DNA of 16,664 nt from Sulfurovum sp. (GCA_003978375.1 QNZW01000096.1:1-16664), one strand, 5' to 3'. Shown: positions 1 through 7,674, numbered from the stretch's first letter. Program-made: numbers and translations. The notes: generated by a model from the sequence alone, not told the origin.

Positions 1-39
1 CTAATACATCAGCTTGATTTTTTTGCAAAATTATACTAT

Positions 40-45
40 TATAAT
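40..45 (+). promoter_or_regulatory. Putative -10 box for the transglycosylase gene
   Basis: A perfect TATAAT lies 47 bases before the ATG at 87, in an AT-rich stretch. A second, overlapping candidate, TATACT, lies at 32-37. A TTGATT at 14-19 is too far upstream to be a well-spaced -35. The gene's ribosome site AGGAGAGG follows at about 74-81. This is assigned by eye only. Confidence 0.35.
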
Positions 46-86
46 TATAGATAATATTTTTTTATAACCTGTTAGGAGAGGGGGAT

Positions 87-662
87 ATGATGAAAAGATT
101 ATTTATTTTACTTGAAAAACAAAAACATAAAATTAGAAAATTCTCTATGCCTTTGGTGATGTTGTTTGTTAGTAGTACAGCACAAGCTTCTTGTTCTAAA
201 CTTGCAAAGTTTGCTGGTATGAGCCAAAATAGCTTAGAAAAAATCGTCAATAAATTGGTAAAGATAGAGACCACCACAGGGCGATATAATGCACTCAATC
301 ATAGAAGTAATGCGTATGGGCGTTATCAGATTATGCCTAGTACAGCAAAATTTTATGCTCGAAAACTAAAAATACCAAAACATTTATGGAAGAGACCCTA
401 CAATCAAGATAAAATTTTTAGAGCCATTATGAAAGACAATATTAGGAGTTTAAAAAGAAATGGTTTTAAGGTGTCTGCATTTTCTATTTATGCGACACAT
501 CAACAAGGAGCAGGTGGATTTAGTGCCATTATGAGAAATAAACCTTTAAGTAAAAAATTAGAAAAAAACTTACGTCGAAATTTACCCAAAAATCTTAGCA
601 GCGTTAAAAAGTCACAACTAAGAACAACATGGATAAAATATTGGAAAAATAGATTAGGATAA
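87..662 (+). CDS. Secreted lysozyme-like lytic transglycosylase
   Basis: This 191-residue protein probably cleaves peptidoglycan in the periplasm or at the cell surface. Residues 1-35 look like a signal sequence: a basic start, a hydrophobic stretch at about 20-33, then Ala-Gln-Ala-Ser. The lysozyme-superfamily fold is indicated by the candidate catalytic glutamate E61 in KIETTTGRYNA, the glycine-rich strand AYGRYQIMPSTA at 76-87, and a late HQQGAGGFSAIM block at 138-149 that resembles the HNQG-type motif of transglycosylases. E61 is followed by Thr-Thr-Thr where most relatives have Ser-Gly or Ser-Ser-Gly, so it is not a standard Slt. The C-terminal tail is very basic. ATG 87 follows an AGGAGAGG ribosome site; ATG 90 is equally possible. 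The next gene begins 14 bases after the stop, so the two are probably co-transcribed. The fold is fairly sure; the substrate and physiological role are not. Confidence 0.72.
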   Translation: MMKRLFILLEKQKHKIRKFSMPLVMLFVSSTAQASCSKLAKFAGMSQNSLEKIVNKLVKIETTTGRYNALNHRSNAYGRYQIMPSTAKFYARKLKIPKHLWKRPYNQDKIFRAIMKDNIRSLKRNGFKVSAFSIYATHQQGAGGFSAIMRNKPLSKKLEKNLRRNLPKNLSSVKKSQLRTTWIKYWKNRLG

Positions 663-676
663 TAAAAGGTCAAAAG

Positions 677-1189
677 ATGCAAAATATTATTTTAGGTTTT
701 TTAGTATGCATGGCAAGTGTGTTGGCTGTAGAAGTGGGACAAATGCCACCTTCTGTGACACTTAGTGGCAAAAATGGTGGAAAAGTAGATGGTACACCAT
801 GGCATTCTAAGATGCTTCATGGAAAAGTATATATATTTTTTTATGTAGATCCTGATAAGAAAGATCTCAATAATGCTATAGCCAATGCGTTACAAGCAAA
901 AAACTTTGATCCTAAAAAAGTGGCTTCTGTTGCTGTGATCAATCTTAAAGCAACGTGGATGCCAAATATGTTAATTGCATCTAAGCTCAAAGAGAAACAA
1001 AAACAATATCCCAATACACTTTATGTAAAAGATAAACGTAAAATTTTAGTAAAAAAATGGCAGTTGGCAGATGATAACTCTGATGTATTGATTTTTGATA
1101 AAAGTGGCACGTTACGGTATAAAAAGTTTGGAAAACTCTCTCAATCAGAGATACAAAAGGTCATTCGATTGATTGAAAAAAATCTTTAA
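677..1189 (+). CDS. ytfJ: YtfJ-family secreted thioredoxin-fold protein
   Basis: This is a 170-residue protein with a short signal peptide (hydrophobic residues 3-17, ending SVLA). The mature part resembles the YtfJ family: a GQMPPSVTLSG opening, a HGKVYIFFYVDPDKKDLNNA strand-turn-helix at about 48-68, a VASVAVINLKATWM block, WQLADDNSDVLIFDKSGTLRYKKFGKLS near 129-156, and a closing helix. The fold is that of thioredoxin/peroxiredoxin proteins. The active-site CXXC is absent and the only cysteine is in the signal peptide, so classical dithiol chemistry is not expected. The family's biochemical role is poorly defined. A ribosome site AAAGG sits 7 bases before the ATG. It follows the transglycosylase gene by 14 bases. 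Confidence 0.75.
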   Translation: MQNIILGFLVCMASVLAVEVGQMPPSVTLSGKNGGKVDGTPWHSKMLHGKVYIFFYVDPDKKDLNNAIANALQAKNFDPKKVASVAVINLKATWMPNMLIASKLKEKQKQYPNTLYVKDKRKILVKKWQLADDNSDVLIFDKSGTLRYKKFGKLSQSEIQKVIRLIEKNL

Positions 1190-1249
1190 TGAGAGAACTT
1201 TGTCTGCTTGGAAATGCAACATTAATGCATTATTTAAGTACAAAATAGG

Positions 1250-1255
1250 TATAAT
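1250..1255 (+). promoter_or_regulatory. Putative -10 box for atpB
   Basis: A perfect TATAAT lies 32 bases before the atpB ribosome site region, in the gap after ytfJ. No -35 hexamer is visible at the usual spacing, as is common in Campylobacterota. Transcription would start near 1262, giving a leader of about 25 bases. Confidence 0.45.
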
Positions 1256-1287
1256 TCGCGTAATTTTTACTACAAGAGGATTTATAT

Positions 1288-1965
1288 ATGGAAGGTGTAT
1301 TTACTTACCTAGGCGCAATTTTTGGACATGGACAAATCATGTATGTGGCACATTTGCTTTTGGTGACGGCTATTATTTTGTTTATTGCTAAAATGGCTAC
1401 AAAAAGTCTTAGAGCTGTACCATCAGGAACACAAAATGTTATGGAATCATACCTTGGTGGTGTTATTTCTATGGGAAAAGATGTGATTGGTGAAACATTG
1501 GCACGAAAATATTTACCACTTGTAGCAGCGGTAGGACTTTTTATTTTTGTATCTAATGTGATTGGTATTATACCAGGGTTCGAATCTCCAACATCAAACA
1601 TTAACATTACTTTACCTCTTGCCTTGATAGTATTTTTTTACTACAACTATGAAGGGATGAAAAAAAATGGTGTAGTAAAATATTTTGCCCACTTTATGGG
1701 ACCAGTAAAGGCACTTGCACCATTGATGTTTCCTATAGAAATTGTTTCTAACATTTCAAGAATTATTTCACTTTCATTTAGACTTTTTGGTAACATCAAA
1801 GGAGATGATTTATTTTTGTGGGTACTTCTTATGTTGGTGCCATTCATCGCACCATTGCCTGCTTATTTATTGCTTTCATTTTCGGCATTGCTTCAGACTT
1901 TTGTCTTTATGATTCTTATTTATGTCTATCTTGCAGGTGCATTAGCAGTAGACGAAGAACACTAG
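1288..1965 (+). CDS. atpB: F0F1 ATP synthase subunit a
   Basis: Subunit a forms the proton half-channels of the membrane F0 sector and faces the c-ring. The 225-residue length and the row of hydrophobic helices (about 18-36, 76-95, 106-121, 145-165, 171-189 and 193-217) fit the family. The essential arginine is visible as R165 in SLSFRLFGN, matching R210 of the E. coli protein. The [26 protein letters not shown] stretch is the conserved last helix. A good ribosome site AGAGGA precedes ATG 1288. No other atp gene is nearby. An atpB gene separated from the rest of the ATP synthase genes is the known arrangement in Helicobacter and Campylobacter and supports the taxonomic placement. A small membrane protein gene follows after 16 bases. 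Confidence 0.96.
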   Translation: MEGVFTYLGAIFGHGQIMYVAHLLLVTAIILFIAKMATKSLRAVPSGTQNVMESYLGGVISMGKDVIGETLARKYLPLVAAVGLFIFVSNVIGIIPGFESPTSNINITLPLALIVFFYYNYEGMKKNGVVKYFAHFMGPVKALAPLMFPIEIVSNISRIISLSFRLFGNIKGDDLFLWVLLMLVPFIAPLPAYLLLSFSALLQTFVFMILIYVYLAGALAVDEEH

Positions 1966-1981
1966 GCAAGTCACATAGATA

Positions 1982-2245
1982 ATGCGACTAAGAAACAAAT
2001 CACTTAGTTTTGTCATTAATTTTCTTTTAGGCGTAGCATGGGCTTTTGTCCTGCTAGGCAGTATTACTTCTTTCCTCTCTTTTTATCAATACAATATATT
2101 TTATGCACTTATCTCTGCAGTTGTTGGGGCTATACCCGGTCTGATTGGCATTGTGATATTAGAACATATAATTACAACACAAGAAAATAATCTAGAACTT
2201 AAAAAACAGACAAAACTACTTGAAAAGATATATGAACACAAATAA
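1982..2245 (+). CDS. Small two-helix membrane protein behind atpB
   Basis: This 87-residue protein has two predicted membrane helices (about 9-31 and 40-62) and a charged C-terminal helix rich in Lys, Glu and Leu. The second hydrophobic segment contains AVVGAIPGLIGI, a Gly/Pro-rich helix typical of small membrane partners. I do not recognise a named family with certainty. It starts 16 bases after the atpB stop, with no clear ribosome site, so translation is probably coupled to atpB. Its position makes a role in F0 assembly or an AtpI-like function thinkable, but this rests on context alone. Confidence 0.6.
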   Translation: MRLRNKSLSFVINFLLGVAWAFVLLGSITSFLSFYQYNIFYALISAVVGAIPGLIGIVILEHIITTQENNLELKKQTKLLEKIYEHK

Positions 2246-2270
2246 ACCACAAATATATACTATACTTTTT

Positions 2271-2276
2271 TATAAT
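2271..2276 (+). promoter_or_regulatory. Putative -10 box before the DUF3108-like gene
   Basis: A perfect TATAAT sits 35 bases before ATG 2312, just after the end of the small membrane protein gene, and is preceded by a T-rich tract. It also supports using ATG 2312 rather than ATG 2285, because a transcript starting near 2283 would leave almost no leader for the earlier codon. Confidence 0.4.
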
Positions 2277-2311
2277 CCTATTACATGATTTGGGATAAAA
2301 GGAATTGTTTT

Positions 2312-3076
2312 ATGATATTTAAGTGGGTAGTGCTATGGAGTTTATTGATCATCTCCTTAGAAGCTAAAAAAATAGTGGTAGATTATGTTGTAGAATTTGG
2401 TGTCATAGGGCAAGTAGGCAAAGTACATACGCTCTATAGTGATGATAATGCACATTATATTATCGATACAAATCTTTCAGCGGTAGGTATGTTAGCCCAA
2501 AAAATGACACATCATCTTAAAGAAAGACACATATGTAAAGGATTTATCTCTAAAGATGGTACAAGGGTCGTGACACGTTACCAGATGATTAAGTCATATG
2601 GTAAATACAAAAGCACGACAATCTATAAGGTAAATCATCAAAGTAAAAAAGTAACCAAACAGTATATAAAATGGGAAAAAAGAGACAAGGGAAAAGATAA
2701 AAAAATTCTAGATTATACCTATACTTTAGGCTATTATGCACGTAGTGATATGGTAACGCTTTTTCTTAATTTGGATCATTATATTCAACATAAAAACAAA
2801 CCTAAACACTATATCTTTAAAGCTGTAGGTGCAGACAGAGAAAAAGGAAGGGTTGATGTGCGTATACCTAGAAAAAAAGAGACAATGATGATGAAAAGTC
2901 TTTTGGGTGTACCCAAAAATGGAGAATGGTTGATGAATTTGGTGATGCATCGACAACTTTATCATAGCAAAAAAGGTGAGTTGATGGTGCGTATGGGCAA
3001 AGATGGTATTGTTCAAAAAGCAGTGCTTAAAGATATTCTTTTTTTTGGAGATATTCGTATTATTAAAAAAAATTAA
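2312..3076 (+). CDS. Secreted DUF3108-like protein of unknown function
   Basis: This is a 254-residue protein. Start 2312 is chosen over the in-frame ATG 2285 because AAAAGGAA lies 7 bases before it and because translation then opens directly with a signal peptide (hydrophobic residues 2-15, then SLEA). The mature part is beta-strand rich and basic. It carries IVVDYVVEFGVIGQVGKV at the beginning, repeated Tyr-Lys strands and a YYARSDMVTLFLNL segment, a pattern resembling DUF3108-type periplasmic or outer-membrane-facing proteins. No catalytic motif or cysteine pair stands out: a single cysteine lies in the mature part. The gene lies 116 bases before anmK, and a separate promoter in that gap suggests independent transcription. 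The family assignment is tentative. Confidence 0.55.
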   Translation: MIFKWVVLWSLLIISLEAKKIVVDYVVEFGVIGQVGKVHTLYSDDNAHYIIDTNLSAVGMLAQKMTHHLKERHICKGFISKDGTRVVTRYQMIKSYGKYKSTTIYKVNHQSKKVTKQYIKWEKRDKGKDKKILDYTYTLGYYARSDMVTLFLNLDHYIQHKNKPKHYIFKAVGADREKGRVDVRIPRKKETMMMKSLLGVPKNGEWLMNLVMHRQLYHSKKGELMVRMGKDGIVQKAVLKDILFFGDIRIIKKN

Positions 3077-3131
3077 TCCTGTAAAATTAAGAGAGGTAGG
3101 CACTATTTTGAAGTACAAAATGCTACACTTA

Positions 3132-3140
3132 TGCTATAAA
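3132..3140 (+). promoter_or_regulatory. Extended -10 promoter for anmK-amgK-murU
   Basis: The sequence TGCTATAAA fits an extended -10 box (TGnTATAAT). It lies 52 bases before the anmK ATG in the only sizeable gap ahead of the operon. A TTGAAG at 3108-3113 is spaced 21 bases away, too far for a normal -35. The next two genes overlap or nearly abut, so this promoter could serve all three. Confidence 0.45.
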
Positions 3141-3192
3141 TTAAAAGACTATAAAATAAATGATATGTTCTTGGATAAAGATAGGAAAATAG

Positions 3193-4266
3193 ATGAATAA
3201 AGAACGTTATATTGGTGTGATGTCAGGTACATCACTTGATGGTGTTGATGTTGTGTTGTGCGAGGTAGATGTTGATGATTGTCAATTGTTGGCCTCCTTT
3301 GAATATCCTATGCCTCTTTCTCTTAAAGAAGATATTTTAAAAATTATACAGCATAAAAATTATCTAGAAGAGATAGGAAGGATAGACCATCGTCTAGGTA
3401 AACTGTTTGCAAAAGCCATCGAAAGCTTTATTGAAGATGAAAATATTGATACTTCAAATATTGTCGCTATTGGTTTACACGGACAGACTCTGTGGCATCA
3501 GCCAGAAGAGAAACATGGATTTAGTATGCAATTGGGAGATCCTAATATTGTCACAACACAAATTAATATACCCGTTGTGGCAGACTTTCGACGTAAAGAT
3601 GTAGCATTAGGAGGGCAAGGTGCACCTTTTGCTCCAGCATTTCATGCTTTTTTGTTTGGACAAAAAGAGAAATCTGTGGGGATAGTCAATATAGGAGGGA
3701 TGGCAAATATCACAATACTTGATACGCCACTTATAGGGTATGATACAGGTTGTGGTAATGTGTTGTTAGATATGTGGATAGCCAAACATCATAATCTTTC
3801 CTATGACAAAGAAGGTCTATGGGCAAAATCAGGCACAGTTGATGAAATACTGCTAGAGAATATGTTAAAAGATAGCTATTTTAAACAAGCATATCCAAAA
3901 AGCACAGGACGTGAAACATTTAATGAAGCTTGGTTGTATAGCTACATCAAAGAAAAAACATACAAACCTGAAGATGTGCAACGCACATTGCTTGAGCTTA
4001 CAGCACGTAGCATCAGTCAAGAGCTTTTACCTTTTAACAGAGAAAAAATATTGCTTTGTGGTGGTGGTGCAAAAAATAGTTTTTTGGTTGAACGTATAAA
4101 AGCACATATGCCAAATACTGAAGTATTGATTGCTCAAAATGCAGATATGATAGAAGCGATGACTTTTGCATGGTTGGCATATAAACGCATTCACAAAGAA
4201 AATGTGGCACTCAAAGAGGTGACAGGTGCCAGTAAAAATGCATTGTTAGGAGCTGTGTATGCATAG
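3193..4266 (+). CDS. anmK: Anhydro-N-acetylmuramic acid kinase
   Basis: AnmK opens the 1,6-anhydro ring of anhydroMurNAc released by lytic transglycosylases and phosphorylates it with ATP to MurNAc-6-phosphate in the cytoplasm. The 357-residue length is typical. The ATP-binding start MSGTSLDGVD is at 10-19, GLHGQT at 94-99, the sugar-binding stretch VVADFRRKDVALGGQGAP at 128-145, NIGGMANIT at 166-174, YDTGCGN at 183-189 with the presumed catalytic aspartate D184, CGGGAKN at 288-294, and the closing IEAMTFAWLA helix at 319-328. An AGGA sits 7 bases before the ATG. The stop overlaps the amgK start by 8 bases, pointing to translational coupling. Confidence 0.95.
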   Translation: MNKERYIGVMSGTSLDGVDVVLCEVDVDDCQLLASFEYPMPLSLKEDILKIIQHKNYLEEIGRIDHRLGKLFAKAIESFIEDENIDTSNIVAIGLHGQTLWHQPEEKHGFSMQLGDPNIVTTQINIPVVADFRRKDVALGGQGAPFAPAFHAFLFGQKEKSVGIVNIGGMANITILDTPLIGYDTGCGNVLLDMWIAKHHNLSYDKEGLWAKSGTVDEILLENMLKDSYFKQAYPKSTGRETFNEAWLYSYIKEKTYKPEDVQRTLLELTARSISQELLPFNREKILLCGGGAKNSFLVERIKAHMPNTEVLIAQNADMIEAMTFAWLAYKRIHKENVALKEVTGASKNALLGAVYA

Positions 4267-5206
4267 TATTAAAGCATGGTTAAGGGATATTGGTTGGGAT
4301 GATTGGCATATAGAAGAAGCTTCTGCTGATGCAAGTTTTAGAAGTTATTATCGATTAACAAAAGGGCATCAAAGTTATATACTTATGGACAGTTCACGTA
4401 TGCGGGAAAGTTTGCCACCTTTTTTAGATATGCATGAAAGATTACAGTCTGTAAATGTACGTGTACCTTCCCTTGTAGAAAAAAATACGACATTGGGATA
4501 TTTGATTATAGAAGATTTTGGAAGTAAACATTATTTGGATGTATTAAATGCATCCAATTATAGAGTGCTTTATCAAAAAGCCATAGATGAAATTATCAAA
4601 ATGCAACAAGCAGATATAAAAGATTTACCTTTGTATGATAGGGATTTTTTATCTTTTGAAATGCAATTAATGCAAGAGTGGTATCTGGAAAAATTTTTAG
4701 GACAAAGCCTGAAAGAAGAGGAAAAAAACTTACTCAATACAACATTTCAGTACATAACCAATGTAGTATTGGAGCAACCACAAGGGGTTTTTGTGCATCG
4801 TGATTATCATTCACGCAATTTAATGCTTACAAAACATGATGAAATAGGCATTATTGATTTTCAAGATGCAAGAGTAGGGGCTATTACATATGATTTGGTA
4901 TCACTTTTGAAAGATTGCTATATTCAATGGGATACGAAAGAGATTGAAAAACTTGCTTTGTATTATCGTGATAAGGCAGTTATAGATGTGGATGATGCCA
5001 CTTTTATAAAATGGTTTGATTTTATGGGATTGCAACGACATATTAAAATACTTGGTATTTTTGCCAGATTATATTTGCGTGATGGAAAAGATGGATATTT
5101 AAAAGATATACCACTGACGTTAAATTATATTGTAAAAACAGCTTCAAAGTATCCTCAAACCAAAGCGTTTGTTGCATTACTTCAATCTAAAATACATAAG
5201 GAATAG
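4259..5206 (+). CDS. amgK: N-acetylmuramate/N-acetylglucosamine 1-kinase
   Basis: AmgK phosphorylates free MurNAc (and GlcNAc) at the anomeric position, giving the 1-phosphate used by MurU. The protein has the aminoglycoside-phosphotransferase fold: an N-lobe with SFRSYYRL at 26-33 and YILMDSS at 40-46, a GYLIIEDFGSKHYLDVL stretch at 80-96 typical of AmgK, the catalytic loop HRDYHSRNLM at 180-189 (catalytic D182), and the metal-binding IIDFQDA at 198-204 (D200). At 315 residues it is close to Pseudomonas AmgK. Overlap with anmK and a 3-base gap to the nucleotidyltransferase gene make the AmgK function, rather than antibiotic modification, by far the best reading. Confidence 0.88.
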   Translation: MHSIKAWLRDIGWDDWHIEEASADASFRSYYRLTKGHQSYILMDSSRMRESLPPFLDMHERLQSVNVRVPSLVEKNTTLGYLIIEDFGSKHYLDVLNASNYRVLYQKAIDEIIKMQQADIKDLPLYDRDFLSFEMQLMQEWYLEKFLGQSLKEEEKNLLNTTFQYITNVVLEQPQGVFVHRDYHSRNLMLTKHDEIGIIDFQDARVGAITYDLVSLLKDCYIQWDTKEIEKLALYYRDKAVIDVDDATFIKWFDFMGLQRHIKILGIFARLYLRDGKDGYLKDIPLTLNYIVKTASKYPQTKAFVALLQSKIHKE

Positions 5207-5209
5207 CCT

Positions 5210-5881
5210 ATGAAAGTGATGATATTGGCAGCAGGACTAGGCTCTCGTATGAGACCCTTAACAGATGTGACACCCAAACCACTACTTAAAGCAGGTGGTG
5301 TGCCTCTTATTGTGTGGCATATAGAAAAATTGGCACATCAAGGGTTTAAAGATATTGTGATTAATATTGCACATTTGGGTTATCAAATACCCAAAGCTTT
5401 AGGTGATGGCTCTCAATGGGGTGTGCATATCTCTTACTCTGATGAACAAGAAGAGGGAGGATTAGAGAGTGCTGGAGGCATTGTCAAAGCTTTGCCTTTA
5501 TTGAAAGATGACAATTTTTTAGTAATAAATGGAGATATTTTTACTGCGTACGATTTTCAACCCAATAGAAAATTGGCAAAAGGTATTTTGGCTCATTTGA
5601 TTCTTGTACCCAATCCTGAACATAATCCACAAGGGGATTTTGCATTAGAGGGACAAAGAGTCATCGATAGGAAACAATACACTTTTTCTGGGATAGGATA
5701 CTATGCACCAGAACTTTTTAAAAATGTACAGTATGGTAAAAGTGCTTTAGCACCGTTATTAAGAGAAGCAATGAAAGAGGGTAAGGTTACAGGTGAATTG
5801 TATGAAGGACAATGGTTAGATATCGGAACGCCAAAAAGATTAGAGGATTTGAATTTAACATTGTTGAAACAAACCCGGTAA
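5210..5881 (+). CDS. murU: N-acetylmuramate alpha-1-phosphate uridylyltransferase
   Basis: MurU converts MurNAc-1-phosphate and UTP to UDP-MurNAc, returning recovered sugar to cell-wall synthesis while bypassing the MurA/MurB entry that fosfomycin blocks. The 223-residue protein has the nucleotidyltransferase signature LAAGLGSRMRPLT at 6-18, TPKPLL at 21-26, a LESAGGI loop at 85-91, the metal-binding NGD at 107-109, a TFSGIGYY stretch, and WLDIGTPKRL at 202-211 with a second metal-ligand candidate D204. Length and these motifs match Pseudomonas MurU better than hexose-1-phosphate transferases such as RfbA. It is the last gene of the operon. No clear terminator is visible after it. Confidence 0.9.
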   Translation: MKVMILAAGLGSRMRPLTDVTPKPLLKAGGVPLIVWHIEKLAHQGFKDIVINIAHLGYQIPKALGDGSQWGVHISYSDEQEEGGLESAGGIVKALPLLKDDNFLVINGDIFTAYDFQPNRKLAKGILAHLILVPNPEHNPQGDFALEGQRVIDRKQYTFSGIGYYAPELFKNVQYGKSALAPLLREAMKEGKVTGELYEGQWLDIGTPKRLEDLNLTLLKQTR

Positions 5882-6027
5882 GGGCAGGGAGAAGTCGCGT
5901 ATTGAGAACTTATTGGAAATGTGTGTGTATGTATTGTGTATATTATGCGATTTCTTATAACAAGTATGAAATTATAATTATTTTCGTAAAAACTTTCTCC
6001 CTTGAAAAGAAGTATACCATAAAAGTA

Positions 6028-6873
6028 TTACCTAAGTGTTACCTCTTTATTTATTTTTTGTAAATATTTTGCAACTGCGTCTTCATCATTGGAATGTGGC
6101 AGTATAATATCTGCAATGGCTTTTACTTCATCTAGGGCATTTGCTACAGCTACAGAGGTACCAGCAAGGTCAAACATACCTATATCATTGATAGAATCAC
6201 CAAATACGGTTACCTCTTTTATATCACGTTGTAGATACTCTGTAACTTTTTGTAATGCATGGGCTTTGTCACCTTCAGGATGAAGGATAGTTAGAAACCA
6301 ACCATCACTGTATTTTTCAGGAGAAAGTTTATACTCCAAATCTTTTCCAAAAGTATTTGCTAGATGCTCTTTTAATGGAGCTAGAGTAGCATGACTGCCA
6401 AAGTAGACAAGTTTAAGATTCATCTGCATGGCACGTATATTTTTGCACTCTAGCACACGTGGATCATTACGGTAGTTTTCTAACACTGCATGTTGATGCT
6501 GGTTAAGTGTGCCAGGCACAAGGAAGGCTTCTTCTAAACTCTCCATGTCCTTTAGTGCAATAATAAAAGGATAAATATCATACTGAGATCCTTCATCAAT
6601 GATGGCATCTGCCAAGGTTTTATTGAGTATTTTTATATCAATGAGTTTTTTTTCAGGGGTAACAATCATGGTACCATCTAGTAGTATCATCGGTGTATTT
6701 AAATGTAATTTGTGTAAAAATTGATGTGTTTTTTGAAAACTTCTTGCTGTAGCCACAGAGAGTATAGCTTCTTTAGACTTTGCATTCCATACTTTCGCAG
6801 AGAAGTCACTGATACTTTGATCCGTACGCAAAAGTGTATGATCGAGGTCGGTAATATAAATAGGTACTTGCAT
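6028..6873 (-). CDS. Cof-type HAD-family phosphatase
   Basis: A cytoplasmic HAD hydrolase of 281 residues with the Cof (type IIB) layout. Motif I is DLDHTLL at 9-15 (nucleophile D9, acid/base D11), motif II SVATARS with T42, the large alpha/beta cap lies between about 85 and 190, motif III is K203 in EGDKAHAL, and motif IV is GDSINDIGMFD at 225-235. Family members dephosphorylate sugar phosphates, phosphorylated cofactors or nucleotides, and the substrate cannot be read from sequence. It begins 7 bases after the stop of the upstream secreted-protein gene with no good ribosome site, so coupling is likely. It converges on murU. A role in removing the 6-phosphate of MurNAc-6-P is an attractive guess only: known MupP belongs to a different HAD subgroup. 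Confidence 0.82.
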   Translation of the reverse strand: MQVPIYITDLDHTLLRTDQSISDFSAKVWNAKSKEAILSVATARSFQKTHQFLHKLHLNTPMILLDGTMIVTPEKKLIDIKILNKTLADAIIDEGSQYDIYPFIIALKDMESLEEAFLVPGTLNQHQHAVLENYRNDPRVLECKNIRAMQMNLKLVYFGSHATLAPLKEHLANTFGKDLEYKLSPEKYSDGWFLTILHPEGDKAHALQKVTEYLQRDIKEVTVFGDSINDIGMFDLAGTSVAVANALDEVKAIADIILPHSNDEDAVAKYLQKINKEVTLR

Positions 6874-6880
6874 AGGGTAT

Positions 6881-7636
6881 TTAGTGTTTGGTTTGTTGTG
6901 GTTGATGTTTGCTCACATCATAACGATTAGCCAAGGACATAAAAAATTCTTTTAATGCATAAGCCATACCACCAAAAACAGCTTTACTTTCATGTTCTGT
7001 TGCAGGTGTTTTGGCAATTTTAAGTAATGCTTCTAACTCCTCTATAGTAAAATCTTTACTGGTATAAAGTAACTCTTTTTTTGCAGCGTTTGTCATCATT
7101 TTGATATAATTTTCTTTGCTATTCTTAAGTAATTCCTGATTTATTTTGTCTCCACCGATACCTTTTTGTATTAATGGTTTCATCAGATCATCAAACATAA
7201 GCACCAGTGCTTCTTTGGAGTAGAATTTGTCACGTATTTTTTCTATTAGACCTATACGAACATTTGATTGGGGATCAGCCATAAGCTTTTTGATATATGC
7301 ATCGCTTTCATTTAAATCATTGTTTTGTACTTGCGAAGAGGCAGAGACAAATTGTAAAAGTATTATATTTTTATAGTTGGCTAAAATCTCATCCATCTCA
7401 TTGTCACTTAAATGTTTTTGTAAATATTCTTTAAAACGAAGGGTAAGCATTTGCATATCATAGGTTGAGCTGTTTGTATCTTGGCTAAAACTATTTTGCA
7501 TAGCAGAAAATTCTCTTTCTAAAGAAATAAGTTCTTCTTCAGCATTAGAGACAGAAAGATATTGTTCTACCTGTGCAGGTGTTGCAGTAAAACCAAGGGA
7601 TGTAAATAGTGTAAGTAATAATATTATTTTTTTCAT
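6881..7636 (-). CDS. Secreted helical DUF2059-like protein
   Basis: This 251-residue protein has a clear signal peptide (KK, hydrophobic residues 4-16, cleavage near FTATPA). The rest is almost entirely helical and rich in Glu, Lys and Leu. Near the C-terminus lies FTIEELEALLKIAKTPATEHESKAV, which resembles the DUF2059 pattern (F-T-x-E-E-L followed by a Pro-containing turn). No catalytic residues are apparent and there are no cysteines. The gene lies 38 bases behind the NnrS-like gene and 7 bases before the HAD gene. There is no ribosome site before the ATG. Instead an extended -10 box lies immediately upstream, suggesting a leaderless mRNA. Confidence 0.6.
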   Translation of the reverse strand: MKKIILLLTLFTSLGFTATPAQVEQYLSVSNAEEELISLEREFSAMQNSFSQDTNSSTYDMQMLTLRFKEYLQKHLSDNEMDEILANYKNIILLQFVSASSQVQNNDLNESDAYIKKLMADPQSNVRIGLIEKIRDKFYSKEALVLMFDDLMKPLIQKGIGGDKINQELLKNSKENYIKMMTNAAKKELLYTSKDFTIEELEALLKIAKTPATEHESKAVFGGMAYALKEFFMSLANRYDVSKHQPQQTKH

Positions 7637-7642
7637 AGGTGT

Positions 7643-7651
7643 ATTATAGCA
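7643..7651 (-). promoter_or_regulatory. Extended -10 box abutting the start of the DUF2059-like gene
   Basis: Read on the minus strand, TGCTATAAT is a full match to an extended -10 box. Only six bases (ACACCT) separate it from the ATG at 7636. Initiation 6-8 bases downstream of the box would fall on or next to the ATG itself. No Shine-Dalgarno-like sequence lies in between, which fits a leaderless transcript. Confidence 0.5.
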
Positions 7652-7674
7652 AAATAAGTTAACCGTTTTTTAAT

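Noticed and set aside
1173..1391. 72-codon frame bridging ytfJ and atpB
   Set aside because: It overlaps both real genes out of frame and covers the atpB promoter and ribosome site.
2726..3118. 130-codon minus-strand frame over the DUF3108-like gene
   Set aside because: It is a mirror of the + strand coding sequence, rich in His, Phe and Lys as expected for antisense of AT-rich coding DNA, and has no ribosome site.
3003..3200. Open + strand frame between the DUF3108-like gene and anmK
   Set aside because: It overlaps the end of the DUF3108-like gene in another frame, has no ribosome site, and its translation is a low-complexity Phe/Lys/Ile mix. The promoter for anmK lies inside it.
4259..5206. 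Reading the kinase as an aminoglycoside-resistance enzyme
   Set aside because: The fold is shared, but overlap with anmK, adjacency to murU and the AmgK-like GYLIIEDFGSKHYLDVL segment make a cell-wall sugar kinase far more likely.
5887..6001. Inverted arms GGGAGAAG and CTTTCTCCC between murU and the HAD gene as a terminator
   Set aside because: The arms are about 100 bases apart, only 7-8 bases long and have no T-run. Chance is the better explanation. No other clear terminator was seen in this convergent gap.
5812..6063. Open frame running out of murU in a second frame
   Set aside because: murU already ends at the family's normal length with its last conserved motif in frame. The other frame shows no family features, so no frameshift is needed.
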